NCBI GenBank assembly: GCA_030426745.1
Contig: JAUHYB010000005.1
Coordinates: 1 to 36,417, forward strand
Direction of reading: 5' to 3'
DNA length: 36,417 bases
DNA from: a bacterium
GTDB taxonomy: Bacteria > Planctomycetota > UBA1135 > GCA-002686595
Every line of letters begins with the position of its first letter. Positions within the stretch are counted from its first letter, which is position 1. Below are positions 16,701 through 25,185 of this stretch, one piece after another. The notes beneath the pieces are model-generated. The model saw nothing but the letters and a program-made list of their open reading frames with translations. It did not search any database and was not told the origin of the DNA. The position numbers were made by a program, and so were the translations under genes.

Positions 16701-18509
16701 ATGAAGCTGGGTCTAGCACCTCGGCTCGCCGCGGAGCGGAAGCGTGGGGTCGCGTTGATCTCCTCGCTGTTCGCCGCGGCGATGGCGGCGACCATGGTCG
16801 CGGTCCTGTTCCTGACGGCGAAGGCCGGCAACCGCCTGGCGGACGTCGGCCGACACAAGACGGAGGCGCAGTACTCCGCCCGCGGCGCGATGGAGGCTGC
16901 GCGGAAGGAGATCCAGACGGCGATCGCCAACTGGGATCCCGTTCCGGCCGGCGGCGTCGTGACCATCGACGGTCAACAGGTGAACTTCACCATCACGCCG
17001 TCGGGCCTCGACATCATCCAGGCGGACTCCGCCGGCATCCAGACCATCATGACCGGCTACGAGGTCGAGGCCAGCGCGCGCAGCGCGTTCACGCGCCAGA
17101 CGGCGCGCGAGCTGGTCCTGGCGGAGGCCACGCCGATCTTCCAGTTCGCGGTGTTCTACAGCGACGACCTGGAGATCAACCCGGGCCCGGACATGACGCT
17201 CGGCGGCCGCGTGCACTCCAACGCCAACATGCACCTCGGGTGCGGCGGGACGCTGACGGTCGACACGAACTACCTGCGCGCGGTCGGCGGCATCTTCCGC
17301 AACCGCAAGGACAACCCGAGCCAGTCCTCGGGCCGCGTCGACATCCGCAAGTGGGTCGAGAACCCGTACGACGCGAGCGAACCCGCGGAGTACGTCCGCA
17401 TGCTCAGCCAGGGCCAGCTCGCCGGCCAGGGCGTCGCGAACACCTCCGGCTACGACTCGAACTTCACGAGCGGCGTCGACCTGAACGGCGACGGCGACTT
17501 CTGGGACGCCGACGAGTGGCTGCCCTGGGGGCCCGGCGCGCTCGAGAACTGGTCGCAGCCCGACCTGTACATCGGCGGCAACGGCAACACGGTGCAGAGC
17601 GCGGCCCACGGCGTCGGCGAGGCGGTCGTGTCGTCCGTCGGCTCGATGGCGATGTACGAGGAGGACGCCGGCGGCTCGCACGTGTTCGACGCGGCGTCCG
17701 GCAGCTACGTCCCGGCCGGAGCCGGCGGCGGCACGCACTCGCCCGGCTACTTCCACGCGAACGCGGGCTTGTCGATCATCACCTACGACGACGGCACCTG
17801 GGCCGCCTTCGACGGCGACGGCAACGACGTCAGCGGCAGCATCGCGGGCGCGGTCACGCAGACCACGATCTACGACGCGCGCCAGGCGGACGGCAGCGGC
17901 GGCTACACGCCGGTGACGGAGGTCGACATCGAGCTGCTCGCGTCGTCCGGCTACTTCCCGGACAACGGCCTGCTCTACGCCGGGCACTACGGCATGGGCG
18001 AAGGGACCGACGCGAAGGGCGTGAAGCTCGTCAACGGCTCCGAGTTGCCGGATCCGTTGACCGTCGTCACCGAGGGGTCGCTGTACGTGCAAGGCGACTA
18101 CAACAGCGTCGACAAGAAGGGCGCCGCGCTGATCGGCGACGCCGTGAACCTGCTGTCGAACGCGTGGGACGACTCCAAGTCGCCGGGCCACCTGCCCGAC
18201 GCGTCGGAGACGACGTACAACGCCGCGATCATCACCGGCAACCGCGGGACCAACGGTTCGCAGTACAGCGGCGGCCTCGAGAACCTGCCGCGCTTCCACG
18301 AGGACTGGGGCGGCGTGAACTGCAACATCCGCGGGTCGTTCGTCTGCACCTTCGAGAGCAGCTACGCGACCGGGCGCTGGGGCGGCGGCGGGGATCGTTA
18401 CAGCGCGCCGCGCCGCAACTGGGGGTACGACCCGATGTTCAACCAGATCGCCAACCTGCCGCCCTTCACGCCGATGGCGGTCAGCGCGCGCAGCGTCGTG
18501 AGCTGGTGA
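16701..18509 (+). CDS. PilX/GspK-like minor pilin, large exported domain (copy 2)
   Basis: 602 residues, exactly as long as copy 1 and collinear with it. It has KRGVALISSLFAAAMAATMV at the N-terminus, ETDDLEINPGP-type and LGGRVHSNANMHLGCGG segments, the same calcium-loop-like DLNGDGDFWDADEW, GLLYAGHYGMGEGTDAKG, GGLENLPRFHEDW and the same ending FTPMAVSARSVVSW. Differences cluster in surface-type stretches. ATG 16701 follows AAAGGGAGTTCGGAG. A tandem duplication with complete preservation of both copies suggests two subunits that work together or alternate. It ends in a strong hairpin. Confidence 0.8.
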   Translation: MKLGLAPRLAAERKRGVALISSLFAAAMAATMVAVLFLTAKAGNRLADVGRHKTEAQYSARGAMEAARKEIQTAIANWDPVPAGGVVTIDGQQVNFTITPSGLDIIQADSAGIQTIMTGYEVEASARSAFTRQTARELVLAEATPIFQFAVFYSDDLEINPGPDMTLGGRVHSNANMHLGCGGTLTVDTNYLRAVGGIFRNRKDNPSQSSGRVDIRKWVENPYDASEPAEYVRMLSQGQLAGQGVANTSGYDSNFTSGVDLNGDGDFWDADEWLPWGPGALENWSQPDLYIGGNGNTVQSAAHGVGEAVVSSVGSMAMYEEDAGGSHVFDAASGSYVPAGAGGGTHSPGYFHANAGLSIITYDDGTWAAFDGDGNDVSGSIAGAVTQTTIYDARQADGSGGYTPVTEVDIELLASSGYFPDNGLLYAGHYGMGEGTDAKGVKLVNGSELPDPLTVVTEGSLYVQGDYNSVDKKGAALIGDAVNLLSNAWDDSKSPGHLPDASETTYNAAIITGNRGTNGSQYSGGLENLPRFHEDWGGVNCNIRGSFVCTFESSYATGRWGGGGDRYSAPRRNWGYDPMFNQIANLPPFTPMAVSARSVVSW

Positions 18510-18545
18510 CCCCTCCCGCACGGGGGCGTCGCTCGCGTCGCACCG

Positions 18546-18579
18546 CCGGCCGCCGCGATCGTTCGATCGCGGCGGCCGG
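18546..18579 (+). terminator. Strong hairpin ending the pilin operon
   Basis: Perfect 16-bp inverted repeat (18546-18561 with 18564-18579) with a 2-nt centre, 36 bp after the stop. Followed by TTCGCGTTCGTCC, close to the TTCCGT-type tails elsewhere. Confidence 0.65.
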
Positions 18580-18655
18580 TTCGCGTTCGTCCTCCGGCGC
18601 GGCGTCGGCGCGGCGTTTCGCCAGGGTGGGGCGACCGCGCGCGCGACGCGTGCGG

Positions 18656-18661
18656 TAGGCT
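18656..18661 (+). promoter_or_regulatory. -10-like box, leaderless type
   Basis: TAGGCT, 9 nt before the ATG of the Nudix-MBL gene; no clear -35. There is no Shine-Dalgarno sequence between the box and the ATG. Confidence 0.4.
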
Positions 18662-18670
18662 CCCGCCGCC

Positions 18671-20155
18671 ATGAGCCGCTTGCGCCGATCCTCCGCCCTG
18701 ATGCTGACCCGCGGCGACGGGGAGGACCTGGAGGTCTACCTCGTCCACCGCGCGCCGCAGCTGCGCTTCTTCGGCGGCTACTGGGCGTTCCCCGGCGGCG
18801 TCGTGGACGACACCGACGGCCGCGAGGGCGACGAGTCGGACGGCCCCGCGCTGCGCCGCGCGGCGGTGCGCGAGCTGTTCGAGGAGACGGGCGTCTGGCT
18901 GGGGGACGGCGGGGCGTTCGACGACGCCGAGCGCGAGCGCACGCGCGCCGCGCTCCTGCGCGAGGCCGGCGAGTTCGGCGCATGGCTCGACCGGCGCGAC
19001 GCCGTGGACCGCGCCGCCGAGGGCCTGCGCCGCGTCTGCGAGCTGACCACGCCGCCCTTCGCGCCGGTGCGCCACCGCACGCCGTTCTTCCACGCCGCGC
19101 TGCCGGCGGGCGAGGACCCGCGCGTCATCGACGGCGAGCTGGTCGACGGGCGCTTCTGGAAGCCGCGCGAGGTGATCGAGGCGTGGACGCGCGGCGAGCT
19201 GCTCGTCGTGCCGCCCGTGCTGTACCTGCTGCGGCGCGCGCTCGGCGGGCTGGGCGAGTTCTTCGCGCGCGCCGAGCGGGACGCCGCGGCGCTCGCGGCC
19301 GGGCGCCTGCACGAGGTCACGTTCAGCCCCGGCGTGTTCCTGGCGGCGCTCTCGACGGAGACGCTGCCGCCCGCGACGACGACGAACACGATCCTGGTCG
19401 GCGACCGCGTGGTCTACGTCGTCGACCCGGCGACGCCGCAGCCGGAGGAGCAGGCGCGGCTGTTCGAGACGCTCGACGCCTGGCGCGCCGAGGGGCGCGA
19501 GCCGGCGTCGATCCTGTTGACGCACCACCACTCCGACCACGTCGGCGGCGTGCACGCGCTCGCGCGCCGCTACGGCCTGCGCGTCGGCGCGCACGCCGAG
19601 ACGCTGTCGCGCGTCGACACGTCGGGGTTGGACGTCTTCGAGGTCGCGGACGGCGATCGCTTCGACCTGGGCGCGTCGCCCGACGGCCGCGCGGGCTGGA
19701 CGTTGACGGCGTTGCACACGCCGGGCCACGCGCCGGGGCACCTCGTGTTCCAGGAGGACCGCTACGGCGCGGCGGTCGTGGGGGACATGGTGTCGACGCT
19801 GTCGACGATCGTGATCGACCCGCCGGAGGGGCACATGGCGACCTACCTCGCCAGCCTCGAGCGCCTGCGCGCGCGCGGCGTCGGCATGCTGTACCCCGCG
19901 CACGGTCCGGCGGCCGCCGACGGGACCGCGGTGCTGTCGCGGTTGATCCGTCACCGCGCCGCGCGCGAGGAGCGCCTGGTGGACGCGCTGGGGGCCGCGC
20001 CGACGGACGAGCGCGCGCTGCTCGAGCGCGTCTACGACGACGTGCGGGACGAGCGCCTGCTGCCGGTGGCGGCGCGCTCGCTGGCCGCGGGCCTCGAGAA
20101 GCTGGCCGAGGACGGCCGCGCCGAGGCCGTCGACGGCGGCTGGATCGCGCTCTAG
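18671..20155 (+). CDS. Nudix hydrolase-metallo-beta-lactamase fusion
   Basis: 494 residues, two enzymes in one chain. Residues 1 to about 240 are Nudix-like: FFGGYWAFPGGVVDD and AVRELFEETGVW carry the REXXEE core of the Nudix box, but the spacing from the leading GG is stretched by an acidic insert. From about residue 230 a metallo-beta-lactamase fold follows, with ILLTHHHSDHVGGVHALA (HxHxDH), LHTPGHAPGHLVF, AVVGDMVST and LYPAHGP supplying the usual metal ligands. A C-terminal helical tail resembles the LACTB2-type winged helix. The natural substrate is unknown (nucleotide, CoA-type or RNA are all possible). It is preceded by a leaderless-type box. Confidence 0.88.
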   Translation: MSRLRRSSALMLTRGDGEDLEVYLVHRAPQLRFFGGYWAFPGGVVDDTDGREGDESDGPALRRAAVRELFEETGVWLGDGGAFDDAERERTRAALLREAGEFGAWLDRRDAVDRAAEGLRRVCELTTPPFAPVRHRTPFFHAALPAGEDPRVIDGELVDGRFWKPREVIEAWTRGELLVVPPVLYLLRRALGGLGEFFARAERDAAALAAGRLHEVTFSPGVFLAALSTETLPPATTTNTILVGDRVVYVVDPATPQPEEQARLFETLDAWRAEGREPASILLTHHHSDHVGGVHALARRYGLRVGAHAETLSRVDTSGLDVFEVADGDRFDLGASPDGRAGWTLTALHTPGHAPGHLVFQEDRYGAAVVGDMVSTLSTIVIDPPEGHMATYLASLERLRARGVGMLYPAHGPAAADGTAVLSRLIRHRAAREERLVDALGAAPTDERALLERVYDDVRDERLLPVAARSLAAGLEKLAEDGRAEAVDGGWIAL

Positions 20156-20361
20156 GACCGCTCCAGGGGGCCTCCGGGGGCCTCGCTGAACGCGGCCCTT
20201 ACGCGGCCTTCATCGTCGTGACACGATGGAGCCGCGCGGGGGCCCCGGCCTCCGCGAGCGCCGCCCGCGCCGTTCCGTCCGAACGCGCGCGTCCCTCGGG
20301 CGGCTGACAACGCGGACCCGCGGCGCCTCGCGCGCCGCGCAGCCCCCAAGGACTTCGAAGA

Positions 20362-22050
20362 ATGAGCCTCTCTCGATTCCTCTCCCTCTCCCTCACCCTC
20401 GCCGCGAGCCTCGGCCTGACCGTCGGTGACGCGCGCGCCCAGACCTGCCCCGGCGACGACACCTTCGAGGACAACGACGACTGCGCCTCCGCCGTCACGT
20501 TGACCGCGGGCACGCACGCCGGCCTGGCGCTGAAGGGTCAGGCCAACGCCGGCGGCCTCGACAACGACTACTTCGTGATCTCCGTCCCGAACGGCCAGCA
20601 GCTGACCGTGGACGCGTTGTTCTCGCACGCCGGCGGCGACATCGACCTGCTGCTGTACGAGGGTCTCGGGTGCGCCACGCTGACCTCGATCGGCGGGACC
20701 GCGACGGACGACGAGACGGTCGTCGCGACGAACACCTCCGGCGCGACGCAGGACTACAGCCTGTGGGTCGACGCGTACGGAACGACGTTCGACTGCAACG
20801 ACTACACGCTGGTCGTGACGATCTCGTCCGACCCCTGCGCGGTCCCGATGACGGACCCGTACGAGGACAACGACGACTGTCCCTCGGCGCAGGTGCTGCC
20901 CGGCGGCGGCGCGGTCGGTCTGAACACCCAGAACGGCGACGAGGACTTCTACATCATCACCGCGGCGCCCTCGTCGTTGACGTTGATCGACGTCAACTTC
21001 CTGCACGCTGCCGGCGACATCGACGCCGTGCTGTACGCCGACCTCGGCTGCGTGACGCAGGCGGCGATCTCGCAGACCGTCAGCGACAACGAGAGCGTCA
21101 GCTACCAGAACACGACGGCCGGGCCGATCGACCTGGTGCTGAACGTCTACGGCTACGGCCCGGGCTTCGGCTGCAACGACTACGACATCGTCGTCTCCAC
21201 GGCCGTCGATCCCTGTCTGTCGCTGCCCGAGGACGGGAACGAGGAGGACGACGACTGCGCCGTCGCGAACGTGGTGGGCGAAGGGCTGGTCGCGGGCCAG
21301 GCGACCTTCATCGGCGACCCCGACTGGTTCGAGGTGTCGCTGACGGACGGCGAGACCGTGACCTTCGACGCGCTGTTCGTCCACGCGAACGGTGACCTGG
21401 ACATCGAGCTCCTCGACGCTTGCAACGGCAACCAGATCGGCCTGTCGCAGTCGGTGGACGACAACGAGCAGATCATCTGGACGAACACGACGGGCGCGAC
21501 CACGACGGTCTACCTCGAGGTGTACGTGTGGCAGGGCTCGACCTACGCCTGCAACGGCTACGACCTGGACGTGACCCTGACGGGCGGCGTCGCCGGCTCG
21601 CCGATGTGCGCGGGAGACGGCTCGGCCGGCGCGTGTCCCTGCGGCAACGAGTCGGCGCCGGGCGCCGGCGAGGGCTGCAGCCACAGCGGCGGCGTGGGCG
21701 CGGTTCTCGAGACCGACGGCACGAACTCGGTGGGGGCGGACGACCTGACCTTCACCGTGACCCAGGCGATCGCCAACCAGCCCAGCATGCTGGTGCAGGG
21801 CGCGGCGCTCGTCGCGGTGCCCTTCAAGGACGGCCTCCTCTGCACCGGCAACCCGACCGAGCGGATCGAGATCGTGTTCCTCGACGGCAGCGGCGCGGGC
21901 ACCTCGTCGGCTTCGATCGTCACCGAGGGCGCGGTCTCGCCCGGCGACACGCGCTACTACCAGCAGTGGTACCGCAACCCCGGCGGCGTCAGCCCGTGCG
22001 GGTCGGGATCGAACTTCTCCTCGGGCATCGTGGTCGTGTTCGAACCCTGA
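20362..22050 (+). CDS. Secreted PPC-repeat protein 1 (three modules + C-terminal domain)
   Basis: 562 residues and the first of seven tandem paralogues. The signal peptide ends at ARAQ (about residue 28). Three beta modules follow, starting near residues 30, 156 and 282. Each has the PPC opening (TFEDNDDCASA, PYEDNDDCPSA, GNEEDDDCAVA), a DYF/DFY/DWF strand, GDIDLLLY-type acidic strand, DDE/DNE loop and NDY or NGY closure. PPC (pre-peptidase C-terminal) domains are beta-sandwiches of exported proteins. The C-terminal domain runs from about 409: CPCGNESAPGAGEGC, QPSMLVQG, PFKDGLLCTGNPTERIE and YYQQWYRNPGG..PCG. The ribosome site AAGGA lies 9 nt before the ATG. It is the most divergent complete copy together with number 6. 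Probably surface-displayed; ligand unknown. Confidence 0.86.
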   Translation: MSLSRFLSLSLTLAASLGLTVGDARAQTCPGDDTFEDNDDCASAVTLTAGTHAGLALKGQANAGGLDNDYFVISVPNGQQLTVDALFSHAGGDIDLLLYEGLGCATLTSIGGTATDDETVVATNTSGATQDYSLWVDAYGTTFDCNDYTLVVTISSDPCAVPMTDPYEDNDDCPSAQVLPGGGAVGLNTQNGDEDFYIITAAPSSLTLIDVNFLHAAGDIDAVLYADLGCVTQAAISQTVSDNESVSYQNTTAGPIDLVLNVYGYGPGFGCNDYDIVVSTAVDPCLSLPEDGNEEDDDCAVANVVGEGLVAGQATFIGDPDWFEVSLTDGETVTFDALFVHANGDLDIELLDACNGNQIGLSQSVDDNEQIIWTNTTGATTTVYLEVYVWQGSTYACNGYDLDVTLTGGVAGSPMCAGDGSAGACPCGNESAPGAGEGCSHSGGVGAVLETDGTNSVGADDLTFTVTQAIANQPSMLVQGAALVAVPFKDGLLCTGNPTERIEIVFLDGSGAGTSSASIVTEGAVSPGDTRYYQQWYRNPGGVSPCGSGSNFSSGIVVVFEP

Positions 22051-22098
22051 TCGACGACTCCTGAAGCGCCGTTCCTTTTAACGGCGTGGTCGATGGGC

Positions 22099-22129
22099 AG
22101 CGGCGCGTGGACGAGGTCCACGCGCCGCT
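22099..22129 (+). terminator. Terminator hairpin after PPC protein 1
   Basis: Perfect 14-bp stem (22099-22112 with 22116-22129) with loop GAG, followed by CCTTCGTTCGG. A smaller hairpin with a CCTTTT loop precedes it at 22067-22086. Confidence 0.65.
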
Positions 22130-22238
22130 CCTTCGTTCGGTTCCGCACTCTCCGCGCCGAGCGCGCTTACACCGGATTCACACTCTCGATACTTCGTGAA
22201 GCGGTCGCAACTCCGCGAACGCTGCCCGTGATCGGCCG

Positions 22239-22267
22239 TTTCGCGATCCTGAATCCTCGCGTACACT
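22239..22267 (+). promoter_or_regulatory. Candidate promoter of PPC protein 2
   Basis: TTTCGC (22239-22244), 17 bp, TACACT (22262-22267). The same layout occurs before PPC proteins 3, 4 and 5. The leader of about 105 nt contains an 8-bp hairpin (22275-22302) and an ATCAGGAGAA ribosome site before the ATG. Nothing else is seen in the 327-bp gap besides this and the terminator. Confidence 0.55.
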
Positions 22268-22377
22268 TCGACAACGAGGAGGGGCGCGTGCGCTCCTCCT
22301 CGCGTCGCGGATCGGGCTCCCCCCCCGGAGGCCACGCGGTCCGCGGAACCATCACCAATCAGGAGAACTCCAGAATC

Positions 22378-24480
22378 ATGCAACGCAACAACCTCCGCTT
22401 CGCGCTCGGCGCGCTGCTGTTCGCCGGCGTGACAGCCGTCGACGCCGCTGCGCAGTGCCCGGCCGCCGACGCCTTCGAGCCGAACGACGACTGCCTCTCG
22501 GCCACCCCGGTGACCCCCGGCAGCTACGCGAACCTCACGCTCGAGGGCCCGCTGAACGGCGAGAACCAGGACTTCTACTCGATCAGCGTCCCGGCCGGCG
22601 AGATTATCACGGTCGACCTGACCTTCGCGACGGCGACGGGTGACATCGACCTGTACCTGTACGACACGACCACGCCGAACTGCGGCGGGACGGCGACCGG
22701 CGACTACCTGATCCGCGGCTTCACCGGCAGCGACAACGAGCAGGTCAGCTGGACGAACTCGACCGGCGCCGCCGAGACCTACACGATCATGGTCGACGCG
22801 TGGGACTCGGACAGCGACTTCGGCTGCAACGACTACTCGATGGACATCACCGTCGCGCCGGACCCCTGCACGACCGCCGTCGATGACGGCCTCGAGGAGA
22901 ACGACACCTGCGGCGCCGCCGTCGCGCTGGCCGGCGGTTCGACGACCTCCCTGTTCACGTCGACCACCGACGAGGACTACTACACGATCAACGTCCCCGC
23001 GGCGCAGATCCTGACCGTCGACGTCTCGTACGCCTCGGGCGTCAACGCCGACATCGACCTCGAGCTGTTCGACGACCTCGCTTGCACGAACCAGGTCGAC
23101 TTCAGCTTCAGCACCGGCGGTACCGGCCAGGTCACCTGGACGAACACGACCGGCGCCACGGCGACCCTGGTGATGCGCGCCGCTCCCGACGCCGCTACGG
23201 GCTCCTGCAACAACTACGACCTGAACGTGGCGCTGGCGTTCGACCCCTGCCAGACGGGCACGGACGACGCCCTCGAGGACAACGACTCCTGCGCGACCGC
23301 GGCGGGTCTGGGCGCCGGCGCGCACGCGGGCCTCTTCACCTCGACGGCGGACGAGGACTACTACCTCGTCACGGTCCCGGCCGGTGAGATCCTGACGGTC
23401 GACGTCACCTACATCTCGGGCGTCAACGCCGACGTCGACCTCGAGCTGTTCGACGACCTCGCCTGCACGAACCAGGTCGACTTCAGCTTCAGCTTCGGCG
23501 GCACCGGCACGGTCGAGTGGGTGAACGCCACCGGCGCCGCCGCGACCGTCGTCCTGCGCGTGGCGCCCGACGCGGCGACCGGCGACTGCAACGACTACGA
23601 CCTCAACATCGCGTCCGCTCCCGATCCGTGCCTCGACCCGCTCGCGGACGACGGCTTCGAGGACAACGACGACTGCGCTTCGGCGGTCTCGATGGCTGAC
23701 GGCACCTACACGGGCCTGTTCACCGTCGACAACGACGAGGACTACTACGAGGTCACGCTGGCCGACGGCGACACGCTGAACGTCGACATCCTGTTCACGG
23801 ACGCCAACGGCGACCTGGACCTCGTGCTGTACGAGAGCCTGGCGGACTGCAACCTCGACGTTGACGCGGCTTCGAGCACCGGCGTCGTCGACAACGAGTC
23901 GGTCAGCTACACCAACACCACGGGTTCGACCCTGACGATGATCATCCGCGTCTACCACTGGACGGGTGACTCGGCGTCGGACTGCAACACCTACGACATG
24001 ATCATCGACGGCTCGGGCGGCTCGGCGGCGACGCCGTTCTGCGCGGGTGACGGCTCGGCGGGCGCGTGCCCCTGCGCCAACGAGTCGGCGGTCGGCGCCG
24101 GCGAGGGCTGCAACAGCTCGCTCGGCTTCGGCGCGATCCTGACGGCGGCCGGCTCGGCCAGCGTCGCCAACGACGACATGGTGTTCACGCTCAGCCAAGC
24201 GCGTCCGAACCAGCCCAGCCTGCTGGTCCAGGGTTCGGTCGCCGTGGCGCTGCCGTTCAAGGACGGCCTGCTGTGCATGGGCAACCCGACCGAGCGCCTC
24301 GAAGTCGTCTTCCTGGACGGCACGGGCACCGGCTCGACCACGGTCTCGATCGTCACCGAGGGCAACGTCTCGGTCGGTCAGACCCGCTACTACCAGCAGT
24401 GGTTCCGCGATCCGGGCGGCGTCTCGCCGTGCGGCTCGGGCTCGAACTTCTCGGGCGGCCTGATCGTCAACTGGATGTAG
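22378..24480 (+). CDS. Secreted PPC-repeat protein 2 (four modules + C-terminal domain)
   Basis: 700 residues. The signal peptide ends at AAAQ (residue 26). Modules start near residues 27, 161, 288 and 415; the C-terminal domain starts near 545 after the linker GSGGSAATPFC. Module 1 is the longer type with YLYDTTTPNCGGTATGDYL and IRGFTGSDNE. Modules 2 and 3 are internal duplicates sharing DLELFDDLACTNQVDFSFS at near-identical DNA. Module 4 is a third type (LVLYESLADCNLDVDAAS). The tail has CPCANESAVGAGEGCNSS and YYQQWFRDPGG. A 215-bp block of the tail is identical to that of protein 3. The chain is very acidic, which fits calcium-stabilised surface repeats (inference). Confidence 0.88.
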   Translation: MQRNNLRFALGALLFAGVTAVDAAAQCPAADAFEPNDDCLSATPVTPGSYANLTLEGPLNGENQDFYSISVPAGEIITVDLTFATATGDIDLYLYDTTTPNCGGTATGDYLIRGFTGSDNEQVSWTNSTGAAETYTIMVDAWDSDSDFGCNDYSMDITVAPDPCTTAVDDGLEENDTCGAAVALAGGSTTSLFTSTTDEDYYTINVPAAQILTVDVSYASGVNADIDLELFDDLACTNQVDFSFSTGGTGQVTWTNTTGATATLVMRAAPDAATGSCNNYDLNVALAFDPCQTGTDDALEDNDSCATAAGLGAGAHAGLFTSTADEDYYLVTVPAGEILTVDVTYISGVNADVDLELFDDLACTNQVDFSFSFGGTGTVEWVNATGAAATVVLRVAPDAATGDCNDYDLNIASAPDPCLDPLADDGFEDNDDCASAVSMADGTYTGLFTVDNDEDYYEVTLADGDTLNVDILFTDANGDLDLVLYESLADCNLDVDAASSTGVVDNESVSYTNTTGSTLTMIIRVYHWTGDSASDCNTYDMIIDGSGGSAATPFCAGDGSAGACPCANESAVGAGEGCNSSLGFGAILTAAGSASVANDDMVFTLSQARPNQPSLLVQGSVAVALPFKDGLLCMGNPTERLEVVFLDGTGTGSTTVSIVTEGNVSVGQTRYYQQWFRDPGGVSPCGSGSNFSGGLIVNWM

Positions 24481-24487
24481 TCCGGTG

Positions 24488-24557
24488 CGCCGCCCGCTCG
24501 CGGGCGGCGTGACGAACGAAGGAGAGGGGCGGCTCGCGCGCGCGAGTCGCCCCTCTC
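24488..24557 (+). terminator. Double hairpin terminator after PPC protein 2
   Basis: First hairpin 24488-24509 (9-bp stem CGCCGCCCG/CGGGCGGCG). Second hairpin 24522-24557 (18-bp stem with one G-T pair) followed by TCGTTACG. The same two-hairpin arrangement follows PPC proteins 4 and 5. The fetA -10 box begins 5 bp after the second stem. Confidence 0.65.
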
Positions 24558-24561
24558 TCGT

Positions 24562-24567
24562 TACGAT
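24562..24567 (+). promoter_or_regulatory. -10-like box before fetA, leaderless type
   Basis: TACGAT with 6 nt to the fetA ATG. Its -35 region would fall within the upstream terminator stem, so promoter strength is uncertain. Confidence 0.35.
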
Positions 24568-24573
24568 CCGGCG

Positions 24574-25185
24574 ATGGAGCTGGAAGCGCGGGGGCTGACC
24601 GTGAGCGCGAACGGCGCGCCCCTCGTCGAAGGCCTCGACCTCGACGTGGCGCGCGGCGAGGTCCTGGTCGTGCGCGGCCCCTCGGGCGGCGGCAAGACGC
24701 GCTTGCTGCGTCGGCTGGCGGGGCTCGATCCCGGGACCGGGGGCGAGGTGCTGCTGGGCGGCCGCCCGGAGGGCCGGTGGGACCCGCAGTCGTGGCGCGC
24801 CGAGGTCTGCCTCGCGCTGCAGGGCGCGCCCGTGCTCTCGGGGACGCCCCGCGACTGGTGGGACGCGGTCCGCGCGCTCGCGACGCAACGCGGCCGCGAC
24901 GGCGAGGACGCCGAGGCGCTCGCGTCGTCATGGGGCGTCGAAGAGGGGATCTTCGATCGCCCGTGGTCCGAGCTGTCCGTCGGCCAGCGCCAGCGGTGTC
25001 AGCTGGCGGTCGTGCTGTCGCGGCGGCCGCGGGTGCTGCTGCTCGACGAACCGACCAGCGCGCTCGACCCCGACGCGGCGCGCGCCTTCGAGCGCAGCAT
25101 GAGCGGGCGCACCGCCGTGTGGGTCACGCACTCCGCGGAGCAGGCGGCGCGCGTCGCGGACAGGGTCCTGGAGCTGGGCGCGTGA
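24574..25185 (+). CDS. fetA: ABC transporter ATP-binding protein, FetA (YbbL) type
   Basis: 203 residues and compact, as for this subfamily. Walker A GPSGGGKTR (about residues 37-45), Q-loop CLALQGAPVLSGTPRDW, signature LSVGQRQRCQLA (the second position of LSGGQ is changed but acceptable), Walker B RVLLLDEPTSALD and H-loop VWVTHS. It pairs with the permease that follows; in E. coli FetAB exports iron and relieves oxidative stress. The stop overlaps the fetB GTG start. The substrate is inferred from the partner's family only. It is inserted in the PPC-protein array. Confidence 0.87.
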   Translation: MELEARGLTVSANGAPLVEGLDLDVARGEVLVVRGPSGGGKTRLLRRLAGLDPGTGGEVLLGGRPEGRWDPQSWRAEVCLALQGAPVLSGTPRDWWDAVRALATQRGRDGEDAEALASSWGVEEGIFDRPWSELSVGQRQRCQLAVVLSRRPRVLLLDEPTSALDPDAARAFERSMSGRTAVWVTHSAEQAARVADRVLELGA

